In this document: one piece after another, positions 1 through 8,690 of the stretch | How positions within the stretch are numbered: position 1 is the stretch's first letter | Layout: every line of letters starts with the position of its first letter | NCBI RefSeq assembly: GCF_009996845.1 | Contig: NZ_JAACYS010000004.1 | Span: 24,670-88,669, forward strand | DNA from: Pallidibacillus pasinlerensis | Lineage (GTDB): Bacteria; Bacillota; Bacilli; Bacillales; Caldibacillaceae | DNA: 64,000 nucleotides | Direction of reading: 5' to 3' | Position numbers and translations under genes: made by a program | Notes under the pieces: generated by a model | What the model was told of the DNA's origin: nothing | Databases searched by the model: none | The model's input: only the letters and a program-made list of their open reading frames with translations

Positions 1-530
1 CCAGACCATAATGTAAAGAATAATGCAACATACAACATAATATCAGCGAATGGAAAATTCATATAAGAAAATGGCACATTTTCCAATAGTAAAGTGATGA
101 TGGCAATAATTTGTGTCCATGTTTTTATCTTTCCGAGCATATTTGCTGCGACAACTTCTCCGCCCCCTGCTAAAATAAGTCGTAAACCAGTAACAGCAAA
201 TTCTCGGCTTATAATAAGTATGACTACCCAAGATGGTGCTAGTCCAATTTCAACTAATATGATAAAAGCACTAGACACTAACAATTTATCTGCCAATGGG
301 TCTAAAAATTTCCCTAAATTTGTAACGAGATTGTATTTTCTCGCATAATATCCGTCAATCCAGTCTGTAGTTGATGCAATGATAAAAATTGCAGTTGCTA
401 TTAATTGTTCAACGGAAAGAAAAACATCGCCAAATTGGACTTCTCCCCATGGAAAATCGATAACCATAAAGATAACAAAAATCGGTATCATACATACACG
501 TGCTAAACTAATTTGATTAGGTAAATTCAT
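1..530 (-). CDS. pgsA: CDP-diacylglycerol-glycerol-3-phosphate 3-phosphatidyltransferase, 3' end cut by the window
   Basis: Makes phosphatidylglycerophosphate from CDP-diacylglycerol and glycerol-3-phosphate, the committed step to phosphatidylglycerol, in the membrane. About 176 codons are visible, from an ATG at 530 (MNLPNQISLARV) behind a GGAGG ribosome-binding site, and the frame is open to base 1. The CDP-alcohol phosphotransferase signature is complete: DWIDGYYAR, then GKFLDPLADK, giving the D-x2-DG-x2-AR...G-x3-D-x3-D pattern. Several hydrophobic segments follow. It lies downstream of rodZ, the usual Bacillus position, but a terminator-like hairpin and a candidate promoter separate the two. 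The C-terminus lies outside the window. Confidence 0.95.
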   Translation of the reverse strand, partial: MNLPNQISLARVCMIPIFVIFMVIDFPWGEVQFGDVFLSVEQLIATAIFIIASTTDWIDGYYARKYNLVTNLGKFLDPLADKLLVSSAFIILVEIGLAPSWVVILIISREFAVTGLRLILAGGGEVVAANMLGKIKTWTQIIAIITLLLENVPFSYMNFPFADIMLYVALFFTLWS

Positions 531-588
531 TTATTAACCTCCAAAATATCTAAGATGCTTTTTTAGTTTTCCATATTATAGAAACCAT

Positions 589-618
589 ACTATACATTTT
601 ATAACTAAAGTTATCCAA
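589..618 (-). promoter_or_regulatory. candidate SigA promoter for pgsA
   Basis: On the minus strand, TTGGAT (613-618) and TATAGT (589-594) are separated by 18 bp, about 60 bp before the pgsA start and just after the rodZ terminator. It resembles a vegetative promoter with a weak -35. No experimental support. Confidence 0.4.
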
Positions 619-642
619 TGGCAAAAAATTTTACATTTAAAC

Positions 643-674
643 AGAAGAAAATAGTCATCTATTTTGATGACTAT
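643..674 (-). terminator. rodZ terminator
   Basis: An inverted repeat ATAGTCATC / GATGACTAT (651-674) starts in the rodZ stop codon and is followed on the minus strand by TTTCTTCT. Stem of 9 bp; looks like an intrinsic terminator. Confidence 0.7.
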
Positions 675-1591
675 TGTTCTTCATCTTTTTTAAATTGAAT
701 AATAATGTTTTGCACTGTAGCATCGATTGCGTACTCTAATTTTTCACCATTTATGAATATCTCAGTAACCCCTGTTGCACCAATTCGTAAACGTGCTCCT
801 TTTTCTTCTGTAAGATCATAGGTTTGTGGATTAGCTTCGGTTATAATTTCTTTAAAAAATTGTTTTTCTTTTTCTACATTATAAATTTCAACCCAGGACT
901 CTCCACCAGGGGCAACTTTTACTTCTAACTCAAACTTGTCCGCATTCGACAATTCGTAAGTAGTTGTTGTTCCTTCTGTCGTCACAACAGAAATTTGTTG
1001 TGTTACTGTTTTATTTTCTTCCTCTAATTCCTCATTTGATGAGTTTTCATTTTCTGTCTTAGATTCAGATTTTGACTCATCAGATTCATCTTCTGTTGTA
1101 TTTTTATTCTCACTTTCCATCGGTTCACCTACCTCATTATAACTTACCGATGGGGATTGCACCTCATCTTGTGAATTTGCTACATTTTTATTATCCATTG
1201 ATTTTGTGAAGAAATACCAGCCAATCACGATAATTGCGATAATCAATAGAGCAGTTAATATTTTTGGTAATTTATCCATAAATTTTGAAGAATCTTTGGC
1301 AACTTTTGCCCGGGACTGCGTTCTTGAAAATTGCTCACTCGTCGATACTTCATGAACGGTTGGTATTTCATGACGAAACTCTTCAAAAAGTGATTCAGGT
1401 TCTAAGTCAACAGCTTCAGCATATTGTTTAATAAAAGCTCGTACATAAAACTTACCTGGAATCGCTTCATATTTTCCTTGTTCGATTCCTGCTAGATAGC
1501 GTTTTTGAATTTTTGTAATTTCTTGTAAATCATCTAATGATAGTCCTTTGGCTTCACGAGCCTCTTTCAATCGATTTCCCAATTCTGTCAA
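671..1591 (-). CDS. rodZ: RodZ-like cell-shape protein (YmfM)
   Basis: Membrane-anchored partner of the MreB cytoskeleton, in the Bacillus YmfM family. The 306 aa product has a Cro/C1-type helix-turn-helix near residues 5-60, a linker, one transmembrane segment near 110-128 (ILTALLIIAIIVIGWYFF), an acidic Ser/Glu-rich stretch near 140-200 and a C-terminal extracellular beta domain of the DUF4115 type. I chose TTG at 1591 (MTELGNRLKEAR) because GGAAGGTG sits just upstream; the longer frame would overlap ymfK. It lies between ymfK and pgsA, as in B. subtilis. Family role is known; function here is inferred. Confidence 0.88.
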   Translation of the reverse strand: MTELGNRLKEAREAKGLSLDDLQEITKIQKRYLAGIEQGKYEAIPGKFYVRAFIKQYAEAVDLEPESLFEEFRHEIPTVHEVSTSEQFSRTQSRAKVAKDSSKFMDKLPKILTALLIIAIIVIGWYFFTKSMDNKNVANSQDEVQSPSVSYNEVGEPMESENKNTTEDESDESKSESKTENENSSNEELEEENKTVTQQISVVTTEGTTTTYELSNADKFELEVKVAPGGESWVEIYNVEKEKQFFKEIITEANPQTYDLTEEKGARLRIGATGVTEIFINGEKLEYAIDATVQNIIIQFKKDEEQ

Positions 1592-1610
1592 TGGTAACAC
1601 CTTCCATATA

Positions 1611-2396
1611 TTAAAAATCAAATCCAAAAAATGTGTTTTGTTTGTTTACCATTTCATATGTAATTTCTTCATCCTGATTATTTCGTAATTCAATTATATA
1701 ATCAAAATCTCTTAATGAGTATTCGCCTTTTTGCACGAATAAATCCGGATGTTCAACAACTTTTATTGCTGGTAATTGCATAATCTCACGAATGAGACTC
1801 CAATGTCTCTCATTTCCTCTTTTTAACGAAACAGCTCCGTCTATTAAAAAAACAGACTCAGTATCATATTCGCCCTCAATTAGTTTATCGCGAATCGTTT
1901 GTTTTAACAATGTTGAAGAGATAAAAATCCACCTTTTATTTGCTGATACACTGGCGGCAACTAAAGATTCTGTCTTACCGACCCGCGGCATTCCTCGAAT
2001 TCCGATTAATTTATGTCCTTCTTCTTTAAATATTTCACTCATAAAATCAACTAATAAACCAATTTCATCACGAACAAATCGAAAAGTCCGTTTATCTTCT
2101 TCATCTCTTTGAATATAGCGACCATGGCGTACTGCTAACCGATCTCGCAAAGTCGGTTCTCGCAATTTTATGAGTCGAATTGTTTCCATCGTCCTTAAAA
2201 TTGGTTCAAGACGCTGAATTCTTTCCTTGCTCGATAAAATTAACAGCCCTCTTCTCCCACGATCTACCCCATTGATTGTAATAATATTAATTGATAGCAT
2301 ACCTAATAAGGAGGAGATATCCCCAAGAAGCCCGGGTCTATTTATATTAATTTCATATTCTAAATACCATACTAACTTCTTTCCCACCATCGTCAC
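1611..2396 (-). CDS. ymfK: YmfK family protein of unknown function (DUF3388)
   Basis: A 261 aa soluble protein with no signal peptide or membrane span. Residues about 8-80 look like an ACT-type small-molecule-binding fold (EYEININRPGLLGDISSLLG). The middle contains GMPRVGKTES, a P-loop-like stretch, followed by VFLIDGAV, so nucleotide binding is possible but untested. In Bacillus it sits between ymfJ and rodZ, as here. The start is uncertain: GTG at 2396 or the in-frame ATG at 2390, neither with a strong ribosome-binding site. I know of no established function for the family. Confidence 0.75.
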   Translation of the reverse strand: MTMVGKKLVWYLEYEININRPGLLGDISSLLGMLSINIITINGVDRGRRGLLILSSKERIQRLEPILRTMETIRLIKLREPTLRDRLAVRHGRYIQRDEEDKRTFRFVRDEIGLLVDFMSEIFKEEGHKLIGIRGMPRVGKTESLVAASVSANKRWIFISSTLLKQTIRDKLIEGEYDTESVFLIDGAVSLKRGNERHWSLIREIMQLPAIKVVEHPDLFVQKGEYSLRDFDYIIELRNNQDEEITYEMVNKQNTFFGFDF

Positions 2397-2527
2397 CCAA
2401 TTCTTTACACATTATCACTATATTAAATAATAAATGATTTTTGGTGGTTAGGAAAGATTTAACAATCATTTTCTAGTATTTGTAATAAAAATATCATAGA
2501 ATAGCAATAATTCAGAATCTAATCAAT

Positions 2528-2550
2528 GAAAAAGAGAGGTTTCCCTCTCT
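2528..2550 (-). terminator. ymfJ terminator
   Basis: AGAGAGG / CCTCTCT hairpin (2533-2550) overlaps the ymfJ stop and is followed on the minus strand by TTTTTC. Confidence 0.75.
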
Positions 2551-2806
2551 ATTTAGAACCGTTATTTTGTACAAGTTTAACCATCACATTTGCAATCGCC
2601 TGTTGCTCTTCTTCGTTTGCGACTGACCATAAATCAGAAAGGACCCGTTGTTGTTCATTTTTCGGATCAACATTACTTGCTAAATAATCGCCGACTTCCT
2701 GGGCTAGATTATTAATGACTTCCTGATCCAATCCTGCTTTTTGTGCTTGATGTAACTTGTCACCTAAAAAATCTTTCCATTGTTCCCAGTTATTTAAAAC
2801 TCCCAT
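2549..2806 (-). CDS. ymfJ: YmfJ family protein (DUF3243)
   Basis: An 85 aa, probably all-helical soluble protein. Its beginning (MGVLNNWEQWKDFLGD) and end (NVMVKLVQNN) match the DUF3243/YmfJ pattern as I recall it. A GGAGG ribosome-binding site precedes the ATG. It lies between ymfI and ymfK, with its own terminator downstream. Function unknown; B. subtilis YmfJ has a solved structure but no assigned role that I can state with confidence. Confidence 0.82.
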   Translation of the reverse strand: MGVLNNWEQWKDFLGDKLHQAQKAGLDQEVINNLAQEVGDYLASNVDPKNEQQRVLSDLWSVANEEEQQAIANVMVKLVQNNGSK

Positions 2807-2880
2807 TCGTATTGAACCTCCTTTTAAGTGTTCAATACTATTTTGCTTAGGAGGAGAAAAATTATACTTTTGGAAAAAAT

Positions 2881-2918
2881 AGTTTATGTAAAGATTTTTA
2901 GTTTATGTAAAGATTTTT
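2881..2918. repeat. perfect 19-bp tandem duplication
   Basis: Bases 2881-2899 are repeated exactly at 2900-2918 (unit AGTTTATGTAAAGATTTTT), immediately downstream of the ymfI stop. It looks like a recent slippage or duplication; no function is evident. Confidence 0.9.
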
Positions 2919-2924
2919 TAGCAA

Positions 2925-3656
2925 TTAAACATACCATCCACCATTTACACTAATCACTTGGCCAGTGATATAAGAAGCTTTGTCAGATAATAAATATTCT
3001 ACTGCATCTGCTACTTCTTCAGCTTTACCGAGTCTAGAAAGAGGAATTTCATCTATTACAATTTCTAATTCCTCTTCATCTAAATTGTTAAGCATATCTG
3101 TTTGAATCGCTCCTGGAGCAACACAGTTAACCCGAATTCCACTTGGGGCAACTTCTTTACTTAACGCCTTTGCAAAACTGATTTGCCCGCCTTTTACAGC
3201 AGAATACACCGTTTCACAAGAAGCCCCTGTTAATCCCCAAATCGAGGATACGAAACAAATAGATCCGCTTTTTTGATGAATCATTTTTGGTAATAGATTT
3301 TTAGTAATAAATATTGGTGCAGTTAAATGAACAGAAATTAAATCGTGAATTTCTTCAGGTAGCATTGTTGTTAATACTTTACTGACAGCAATACCACAAT
3401 TATGCACGATACCGTGTAATTGATAAATTTGTTGTGTTAGATGCTTACAACCTTCTTCCGATCGCACATCTGCTTGGATTGGGATAAACTCTCCTTTTGG
3501 ATTGATGTTTTGTAATTCATCCATCAACTCTTCAATTGATTTATTATTTTTATTGTAATGTAAATATAGGGATTGACCTTTTTCTGCAAGTTTTTTAGCA
3601 ATTGCTCGGCCGATCCCACCACTTGCACCAGTAATTAAAACAAAAGACTTTTGCAA
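2925..3656 (-). CDS. ymfI: SDR-family reductase YmfI (EF-P 5-aminopentanone reductase type)
   Basis: A short-chain dehydrogenase/reductase of 243 aa. The N-terminal Rossmann motif is TGASGGIG, NNAG is replaced by HNCG, and the catalytic Ser...Tyr-x3-Lys is visible as CFVSS followed by YSAVKGG; the C-terminus ends in GQVISVNGGWYV. In B. subtilis, YmfI reduces the 5-aminopentanone group attached to elongation factor P, which supports polyproline translation and swarming. I chose TTG at 3656 (MQKSFVLITG) because GGGGGAG lies 5 bases upstream; the longer frame adds an unlikely leader. SDRs are numerous, so identity rests on its place between ymfH and ymfJ. Confidence 0.85.
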   Translation of the reverse strand: MQKSFVLITGASGGIGRAIAKKLAEKGQSLYLHYNKNNKSIEELMDELQNINPKGEFIPIQADVRSEEGCKHLTQQIYQLHGIVHNCGIAVSKVLTTMLPEEIHDLISVHLTAPIFITKNLLPKMIHQKSGSICFVSSIWGLTGASCETVYSAVKGGQISFAKALSKEVAPSGIRVNCVAPGAIQTDMLNNLDEEELEIVIDEIPLSRLGKAEEVADAVEYLLSDKASYITGQVISVNGGWYV

Positions 3657-3756
3657 TATAACTCCCCCATAAGATTTTAAAATATTTTCAAGCATAATTC
3701 TATTATAAAATACTTTTAAATTTAAAATTCAAAATTTCAGAATTAAGCTTTAGTAA

Positions 3757-3790
3757 ATAGAAAGAGGCCGTCTTAAGTGACTGCCTCTAG
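3757..3790 (-). terminator. ymfH terminator
   Basis: AGAGGC / GCCTCT arms (3763-3788) just after the ymfH stop, followed on the minus strand by TTTCTATTT. The T-run is interrupted, so termination may be partial. Confidence 0.6.
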
Positions 3791-3802
3791 AATAACGAAA
3801 TT

Positions 3803-5092
3803 TCAATTTTTCGGCAATACTTTACATACCGTTAAACGTTCTTCGGCAATTAATGTAGTTGCCACTTTTTTTACATCGTCAAACGTAATTTCTTCTAATA
3901 TCGGTACTACTCGGAATAGATCCATTTCATTAAAAGCGTAACGTGTGAATTGATTTGCAATAAATTCTGGTGAGTTTAATGCTCGTAAAAAAGTACCAAT
4001 TTTATGCTTTTTAATTCTTGTAAGTGCTGACTCTGATAGATTATCATGTGTTTTTGCCTTTAATAATATTTCCTTAATCTTACTTTCTAATTTATCTGGC
4101 TCAGTTGTATCACCACCAACTAACACAAAACCAAAGCTTTCTTCTTGAGTATAATCATAGGAGAATGAATCATCAATTAATCCTTCATCGTATAAATCCC
4201 GATAATTTTCTGAACTACGACTAAATAGTAAATCAAGTAGAAGTTGTGCAGATAATTCGGTTTTGAGCATTTTATCGCCCTTTTGATTAACGAAATTACC
4301 TTTTAGACCAACCATACATTTCGGTGTTTGAACATTCATTTTCAATACTTTTTCTTTTTCCGCTACGGTCTCAGGTTCATCATCGAAATAGCGACGTATT
4401 TCTGGCTGATCGGTAAAAGGTCGAGCAGCTTGGTCAACACGAATTGTATCAATCATTTCTTTCGGATCTACTGGTCCAACGACAAATAACAACATATTAC
4501 TTGGATGGTAAAAAGTATTGTAACATTCATATAATAAGTCACTCGTTATATCGGCAATCGATTCAATAGTTCCCGCAATATCAATTTTTACAGGATGGTT
4601 ATGGTACATATTTTCAATTGTGCCGAAATACAAACGCCAATCCGGATTATCATTATACATTTGAATTTCTTGACCGATGATTCCCTTTTCTTTTTCGACT
4701 GTTTGTTCAGTGAAGTACGGTTGTTGAACCATATCAATTAACGTTTTTAAATTTTCATATACATTTAAAGTTGACGAAAATAAATAAGCCGTACGTGTGA
4801 ATGAAGTAAACGCATTAGCAGAGGCACCTTGTTTCGTAAATTGTTGAAACACATCACCGTCTTCTTTTTCAAACATTTTATGTTCAAGAAAATGGGCAAT
4901 TCCATCCGGTACTATTTTATATTCATTACTACCTAATGGGACAAAATGATTATCGACAGAACCGTATTTTGTTGTAAAAGTTATAAAAGTTTTATTAAAT
5001 CCCTTTTTCGGTAGACAATATACATCAAGACCATTATCAAGTTTTTCATAATATAATTCTTCGCCCAGTTGTTTAAATTCAATTTTCTCCAT
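3803..5092 (-). CDS. ymfH: M16-family zinc peptidase YmfH
   Basis: A processing-peptidase-like M16 metalloprotease of 429 aa. The inverted zinc motif HxxEH is intact as HFLEH at residues 67-71, with a downstream glutamate in the EKGIIGQEIQMYNDNP helix. The C-terminal half is the paired M16 repeat. The ATG at 5092 follows GGAGG by seven bases; the ymfF stop lies 3 bases upstream, so the two are translationally coupled. The neighbour YmfF lacks the zinc motif, which suggests the active/inactive heterodimer typical of this family. The physiological substrate is unknown. Confidence 0.88.
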   Translation of the reverse strand: MEKIEFKQLGEELYYEKLDNGLDVYCLPKKGFNKTFITFTTKYGSVDNHFVPLGSNEYKIVPDGIAHFLEHKMFEKEDGDVFQQFTKQGASANAFTSFTRTAYLFSSTLNVYENLKTLIDMVQQPYFTEQTVEKEKGIIGQEIQMYNDNPDWRLYFGTIENMYHNHPVKIDIAGTIESIADITSDLLYECYNTFYHPSNMLLFVVGPVDPKEMIDTIRVDQAARPFTDQPEIRRYFDDEPETVAEKEKVLKMNVQTPKCMVGLKGNFVNQKGDKMLKTELSAQLLLDLLFSRSSENYRDLYDEGLIDDSFSYDYTQEESFGFVLVGGDTTEPDKLESKIKEILLKAKTHDNLSESALTRIKKHKIGTFLRALNSPEFIANQFTRYAFNEMDLFRVVPILEEITFDDVKKVATTLIAEERLTVCKVLPKN

Positions 5093-5094
5093 TC

Positions 5095-6360
5095 TCACGC
5101 CTCCATTCCTGACAAAAAGTAAACCGTATCGAGTTGAACTTTTTCACCAACTTTAAGGACGTCCTCTTTTTTTACATCATTAATTTTTTCTTTCCATAAT
5201 TCTTCTGTCACTTTTGCTTGACTAATCACATTATGATACATTACTTCAATATAACCACGGGACGTATCTAAAGTTTCCATCATTTGGTTTTGAATCATTG
5301 CTTTCGTTTGAACTAATTCTGCGTCGGTAAACTCTCCGTTTTTCATTGCTTGTAATTGTTTTTTAATAATAGTTAATGCTTTTTCAAAATTTTTTGTTTC
5401 GATACCAGTCATAACCATCATTAACCCTTTATGACTTTCAAGGCGACTAGCTGCATAATAAGCTAAACTAGCTTTTTCCCTAACATTTACGAATAATTTT
5501 GAATGAGGGAAACCACCGAAAAGTCCATTAAATACTTGTAATGCAAAATAATCATCATCACCATAACTAACATTGGTACGTAAGCCAATATTTAATTTTC
5601 CTTGTGCCAAATCTTGCTTTTCGATAACTACATTCTCTTTTTCTATTTTGCGTTCAGAAGTTTTTGAAATATTTTTCGGTTTACGTTCAGCAAATTGTAA
5701 CTTATCGTTAACAAGGGAAACTACTTCATTTTCGTCAAAATCACCGACAATAAATAAGTCAAGTTCATCTTCTGCTAAAGATTTTTTATAGTAGTTAAAT
5801 AAGTTTTTAGCATTAATTTGATCAACGTCTTCGAGATAGCCGTTGACAGGAACAGAATAAGGTTCGTTTTTACACATTTCTTGGACTAACCGTAGGTTTG
5901 CATAACGCATTTTATCATCGAAAACAGCTTGAATCCGCTGTTTTAATGTACGTTTTTCTTTTTCAACAATTTGTTCGTCAAAGCTATCGTTATTTACCGT
6001 CTTTGGATTTAATAATATCTCAGCTAAAAGTGAAATGCCCTTTTTTAATAATTGTTCATCACTTTTTAAAAATTTTTCATTCGCTAGTTCCATCGTTATA
6101 GAAATAACATGATATTCTCCCTTTTTTTGGAGATCAACATATAAAACAGCCCCATACAACTCTTCTAAGTATGTACGTAATTCCATCACACTCGGATATG
6201 TAGTCGTTCCACTTTGTAATACGTGGGGTAATAAGGCACGAATCGTTGCATCTTCTTTAGTTAATGGTGTTTTCATTTTAAAAACAATTGTATTTGTTTT
6301 ATATTTTTCAGTTTTTAATAAATGTAATTTCAGACCACCATTTACGACAATTTTCTCCAT
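5095..6360 (-). CDS. ymfF: M16-family peptidase homologue YmfF, zinc motif lost
   Basis: A 421 aa member of the M16 family. At the expected active-site position the sequence is ALLPHVLQSGT, so the HxxEH zinc motif is absent and the protein is probably non-catalytic. Its C-terminal half keeps the substrate-contact region (VREKASLAYYAASR). The ATG at 6360 (MEKIVVNGG) follows AGGAGG by six bases; the longer frame up to 6546 adds 62 codons of unconvincing sequence. It is coupled to ymfH and most likely forms its partner subunit. The role in the cell is not established. Confidence 0.85.
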   Translation of the reverse strand: MEKIVVNGGLKLHLLKTEKYKTNTIVFKMKTPLTKEDATIRALLPHVLQSGTTTYPSVMELRTYLEELYGAVLYVDLQKKGEYHVISITMELANEKFLKSDEQLLKKGISLLAEILLNPKTVNNDSFDEQIVEKEKRTLKQRIQAVFDDKMRYANLRLVQEMCKNEPYSVPVNGYLEDVDQINAKNLFNYYKKSLAEDELDLFIVGDFDENEVVSLVNDKLQFAERKPKNISKTSERKIEKENVVIEKQDLAQGKLNIGLRTNVSYGDDDYFALQVFNGLFGGFPHSKLFVNVREKASLAYYAASRLESHKGLMMVMTGIETKNFEKALTIIKKQLQAMKNGEFTDAELVQTKAMIQNQMMETLDTSRGYIEVMYHNVISQAKVTEELWKEKINDVKKEDVLKVGEKVQLDTVYFLSGMEA

Positions 6361-6544
6361 TATTTTCCTCCTGTCACCATTATTAAAATAGCGTTCAAAA
6401 ATATAAAAAATTGAATAACGAGTTAGAATTAGGTGCTTTAATTTAGTTATGTATAATCTATCTACTTCGTATTCATTGTATACCCGTTTATTCGAAATCA
6501 TTGACATAATTATGAAAGGGCTTTTTAAAACTATGTCTATTTTC

Positions 6545-6574
6545 ACTATACATTTGTTAGTTTCAACATTTCAA
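6545..6574 (-). promoter_or_regulatory. candidate SigA promoter for ymfFH
   Basis: The gap 6361-6666 carries no gene. Within it, on the minus strand, TTGAAA (6569-6574) and TATAGT (6545-6550) are 18 bp apart, directly after the nupQ terminator and about 185 bp before the ymfF start. Nothing else is evident in the AT-rich leader that follows. Confidence 0.4.
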
Positions 6575-6594
6575 GTTTTGGTGAGTTCTATCCA

Positions 6595-6653
6595 TAAAAA
6601 AATCTGATCCCTCGTTAACAACTTCGTTTTCATTGCTAATGAGAAATCAGATT
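6595..6653 (-). terminator. nupQ terminator
   Basis: Arms AATCTGAT...CTC (6601-6613) and GAG...ATCAGATT (6641-6653) form a long stem with one bulge, followed on the minus strand by a run of seven T. It ends the nupO-P-Q operon. Confidence 0.8.
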
Positions 6654-6666
6654 ATTTTATTTAGTC

Positions 6667-7638
6667 TTATCTTTGACCTTTAATATAAGGTTGGTTTAAT
6701 GCTTTAGGGGCTACTGATTTACCAATGAAACCAGCAATCGCTAAAATTGTTAATACATAAGGTAAAATGTATAGATAAACAGTTGGAATGTCTTGAACAA
6801 ATGGGATGCTAGTTCCAACTACACTTAAGCTTTGAGCAAAACCGAAGAAAATTGCAGCTCCCATCATACCTAATGGATTCCATTTTCCAAAAATCATCGC
6901 AGCAATCGCCATGAAGCCTTGTCCACTAATAGTAGCTGCACTATAGTCCAATGTGATTGTTTGGGAGAAGATAGCACCACCGATACCACCTAATGCTCCA
7001 GAAATCATAACACCGATATAACGCATCCGATTTACTTTGATACCCATTGTATCTGCTGCAGTCGGATGTTCACCAACAGAACGGATACGTAAACCAAACG
7101 GTGTTTTAAATAATACAAACCAGCCTAAGATTGCAGCAAGTACTGCTAAATAGGACGTAATATAAACATTTTGAAAGAATAACGGTCCAAGTACTGGAAT
7201 ATCTTCTAGTACAGGTATATCAAAACGAGTAATTGTCTCTTGGATATAAGGTGTTTGACCTTTTCCATCAAATATTTTTTTAACTAAAAAGACAGTTGCA
7301 CCAGCAGCTAACATATTTAAAGCTGTTCCGGCAATAATTTGATCTGACCGGAAAGTTACAGAAGATACTGCAAGTAATAATGAGAAAATACTTCCAATAA
7401 CCATTGCTATAATAATAGCTACCCAAGGAGTCATTCCTTTAAATGTATCAGCTAACATTAAGTTTGTAATGATACCTGTAAATGCTCCTATTTGCATAAT
7501 TCCCTCTAAACCGATATTCGTTACACCAGAACGTTCCGAAAATACTGCACCTAAGCCCGTAAAAATGAGCGGAGCAGCATAGGATAAGGAAGTATAAAAT
7601 ACGAAGGCTATAATACCAATCAGTCCTAGTTCCTCCAT
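6667..7638 (-). CDS. nupQ: nucleoside ABC transporter permease NupQ
   Basis: A 323 aa integral membrane permease of the BPD_transp_2 (LivH/RbsC-like) family, with about nine hydrophobic segments. Family motifs include SGVTNIGLEGIMQIGAF near the N-terminus and the cytoplasmic coupling loop VGEHPTAADTMGIKV. In B. subtilis the NupNOPQ (YufNOPQ) system imports guanosine, driven by BmpA/PnrA-type binding protein and a double ATPase. The ATG follows AAAGGAG and starts one base after the nupP stop. It is paired with NupP as the second channel half. Substrate is inferred from family. Confidence 0.88.
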   Translation of the reverse strand: MEELGLIGIIAFVFYTSLSYAAPLIFTGLGAVFSERSGVTNIGLEGIMQIGAFTGIITNLMLADTFKGMTPWVAIIIAMVIGSIFSLLLAVSSVTFRSDQIIAGTALNMLAAGATVFLVKKIFDGKGQTPYIQETITRFDIPVLEDIPVLGPLFFQNVYITSYLAVLAAILGWFVLFKTPFGLRIRSVGEHPTAADTMGIKVNRMRYIGVMISGALGGIGGAIFSQTITLDYSAATISGQGFMAIAAMIFGKWNPLGMMGAAIFFGFAQSLSVVGTSIPFVQDIPTVYLYILPYVLTILAIAGFIGKSVAPKALNQPYIKGQR

Positions 7639-7639
7639 A

Positions 7640-8689
7640 TTACTTCACTCCTTTCTTTTTGGAAAACTTTTCGTACAGCCATTGGAATAAATAGGCACTT
7701 GCAACGAAGAAAATAATAATCGCAATAATAATAGTAATCATTTCGGATGGTATTTGCGCAGGTGGGTTTGGCATATTCAATGAACCGTATTTTAACGCAC
7801 CAAAAAGAATTGCACCGAAGACAACCCCAATTGGATGGTTAGCTCCTAGTACGGCAACAGCAATACCTTCAAACCCGATTCCTGTAGTACTTGTTTTCGT
7901 AGCTACATATTCAAATGTACCAAGTCCTTCCATCGCTCCAGCAAGACCAGCTAAAAAGCCGGAGATTACCATTGAAATAACAATATTACGTGGTACGTTC
8001 ATTCCTGCATATTTAGATGCATCCTGGTTAAAACCAACCGCTTTTAACTCATAACCAAGTTTTGTTTTTTGTAAAATGAAATAAATAATAATTACAGCTA
8101 AAATTGCAATAAAAATTCCCCCGTGCATTCGAGAATACATCGTAATTTCTTCAAAGAAAGGAATACGTAATGATGCAGTTTCAGCAATCCGATCCGTTGT
8201 ATCCTTACCAGCAATTCCACGAATTAATGCGTTTGTTACGTGCAATGCTACATAGTTTAACATAATCGTAACAACAACTTCGTTAACCCCTAGGCGAGCT
8301 TTTAAAATACCAGGAATAAATGCCCATAAAGCACCGGCTAGTCCCGCAACAAGAATTGCAAACGGGATATGAAGAACTGCTGGCATATCAAATGAAAGAC
8401 CGACCCAAACGGCAGCGAACCAACCAACTATTAATTGTCCTTCAACCCCGATATTAAATAAACCTGTTTTAAACGCAAAGGCAACCGCTAAACCTGCCAA
8501 TATGTAAGGTGTAATTTGTCGGACGGTTTCACCCATTACGTAAGGATCACCAAAAATCCCTTCCCATAATTGTGTATATCCAACGACTGGATCATATCCA
8601 CTTACCATCATAATTATGGCACCAACAATTAAGCCGAGCACAATCGCTAAAACTGGAATTAATAACGAAATCAAACGCTTTTTATTCAA
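7640..8689 (-). CDS. nupP: nucleoside ABC transporter permease NupP
   Basis: A 349 aa permease of the BPD_transp_2 family, one half of the nucleoside channel. It has a long N-terminal hydrophobic segment, the TGLFNIGVEGQLIVG motif, and the coupling loop KAVGFNQDASKYAGM. I prefer TTG at 8689 (MNKKRLISLLIPV) because GAAGGTG lies 6 bases upstream, one base after the nupO stop; the alternative GTG at 8698 overlaps nupO. It forms an operon with nupO and nupQ. The cognate binding-protein gene upstream is broken. Confidence 0.87.
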   Translation of the reverse strand: MNKKRLISLLIPVLAIVLGLIVGAIIMMVSGYDPVVGYTQLWEGIFGDPYVMGETVRQITPYILAGLAVAFAFKTGLFNIGVEGQLIVGWFAAVWVGLSFDMPAVLHIPFAILVAGLAGALWAFIPGILKARLGVNEVVVTIMLNYVALHVTNALIRGIAGKDTTDRIAETASLRIPFFEEITMYSRMHGGIFIAILAVIIIYFILQKTKLGYELKAVGFNQDASKYAGMNVPRNIVISMVISGFLAGLAGAMEGLGTFEYVATKTSTTGIGFEGIAVAVLGANHPIGVVFGAILFGALKYGSLNMPNPPAQIPSEMITIIIAIIIFFVASAYLFQWLYEKFSKKKGVK

Positions 8690-8690
8690 T

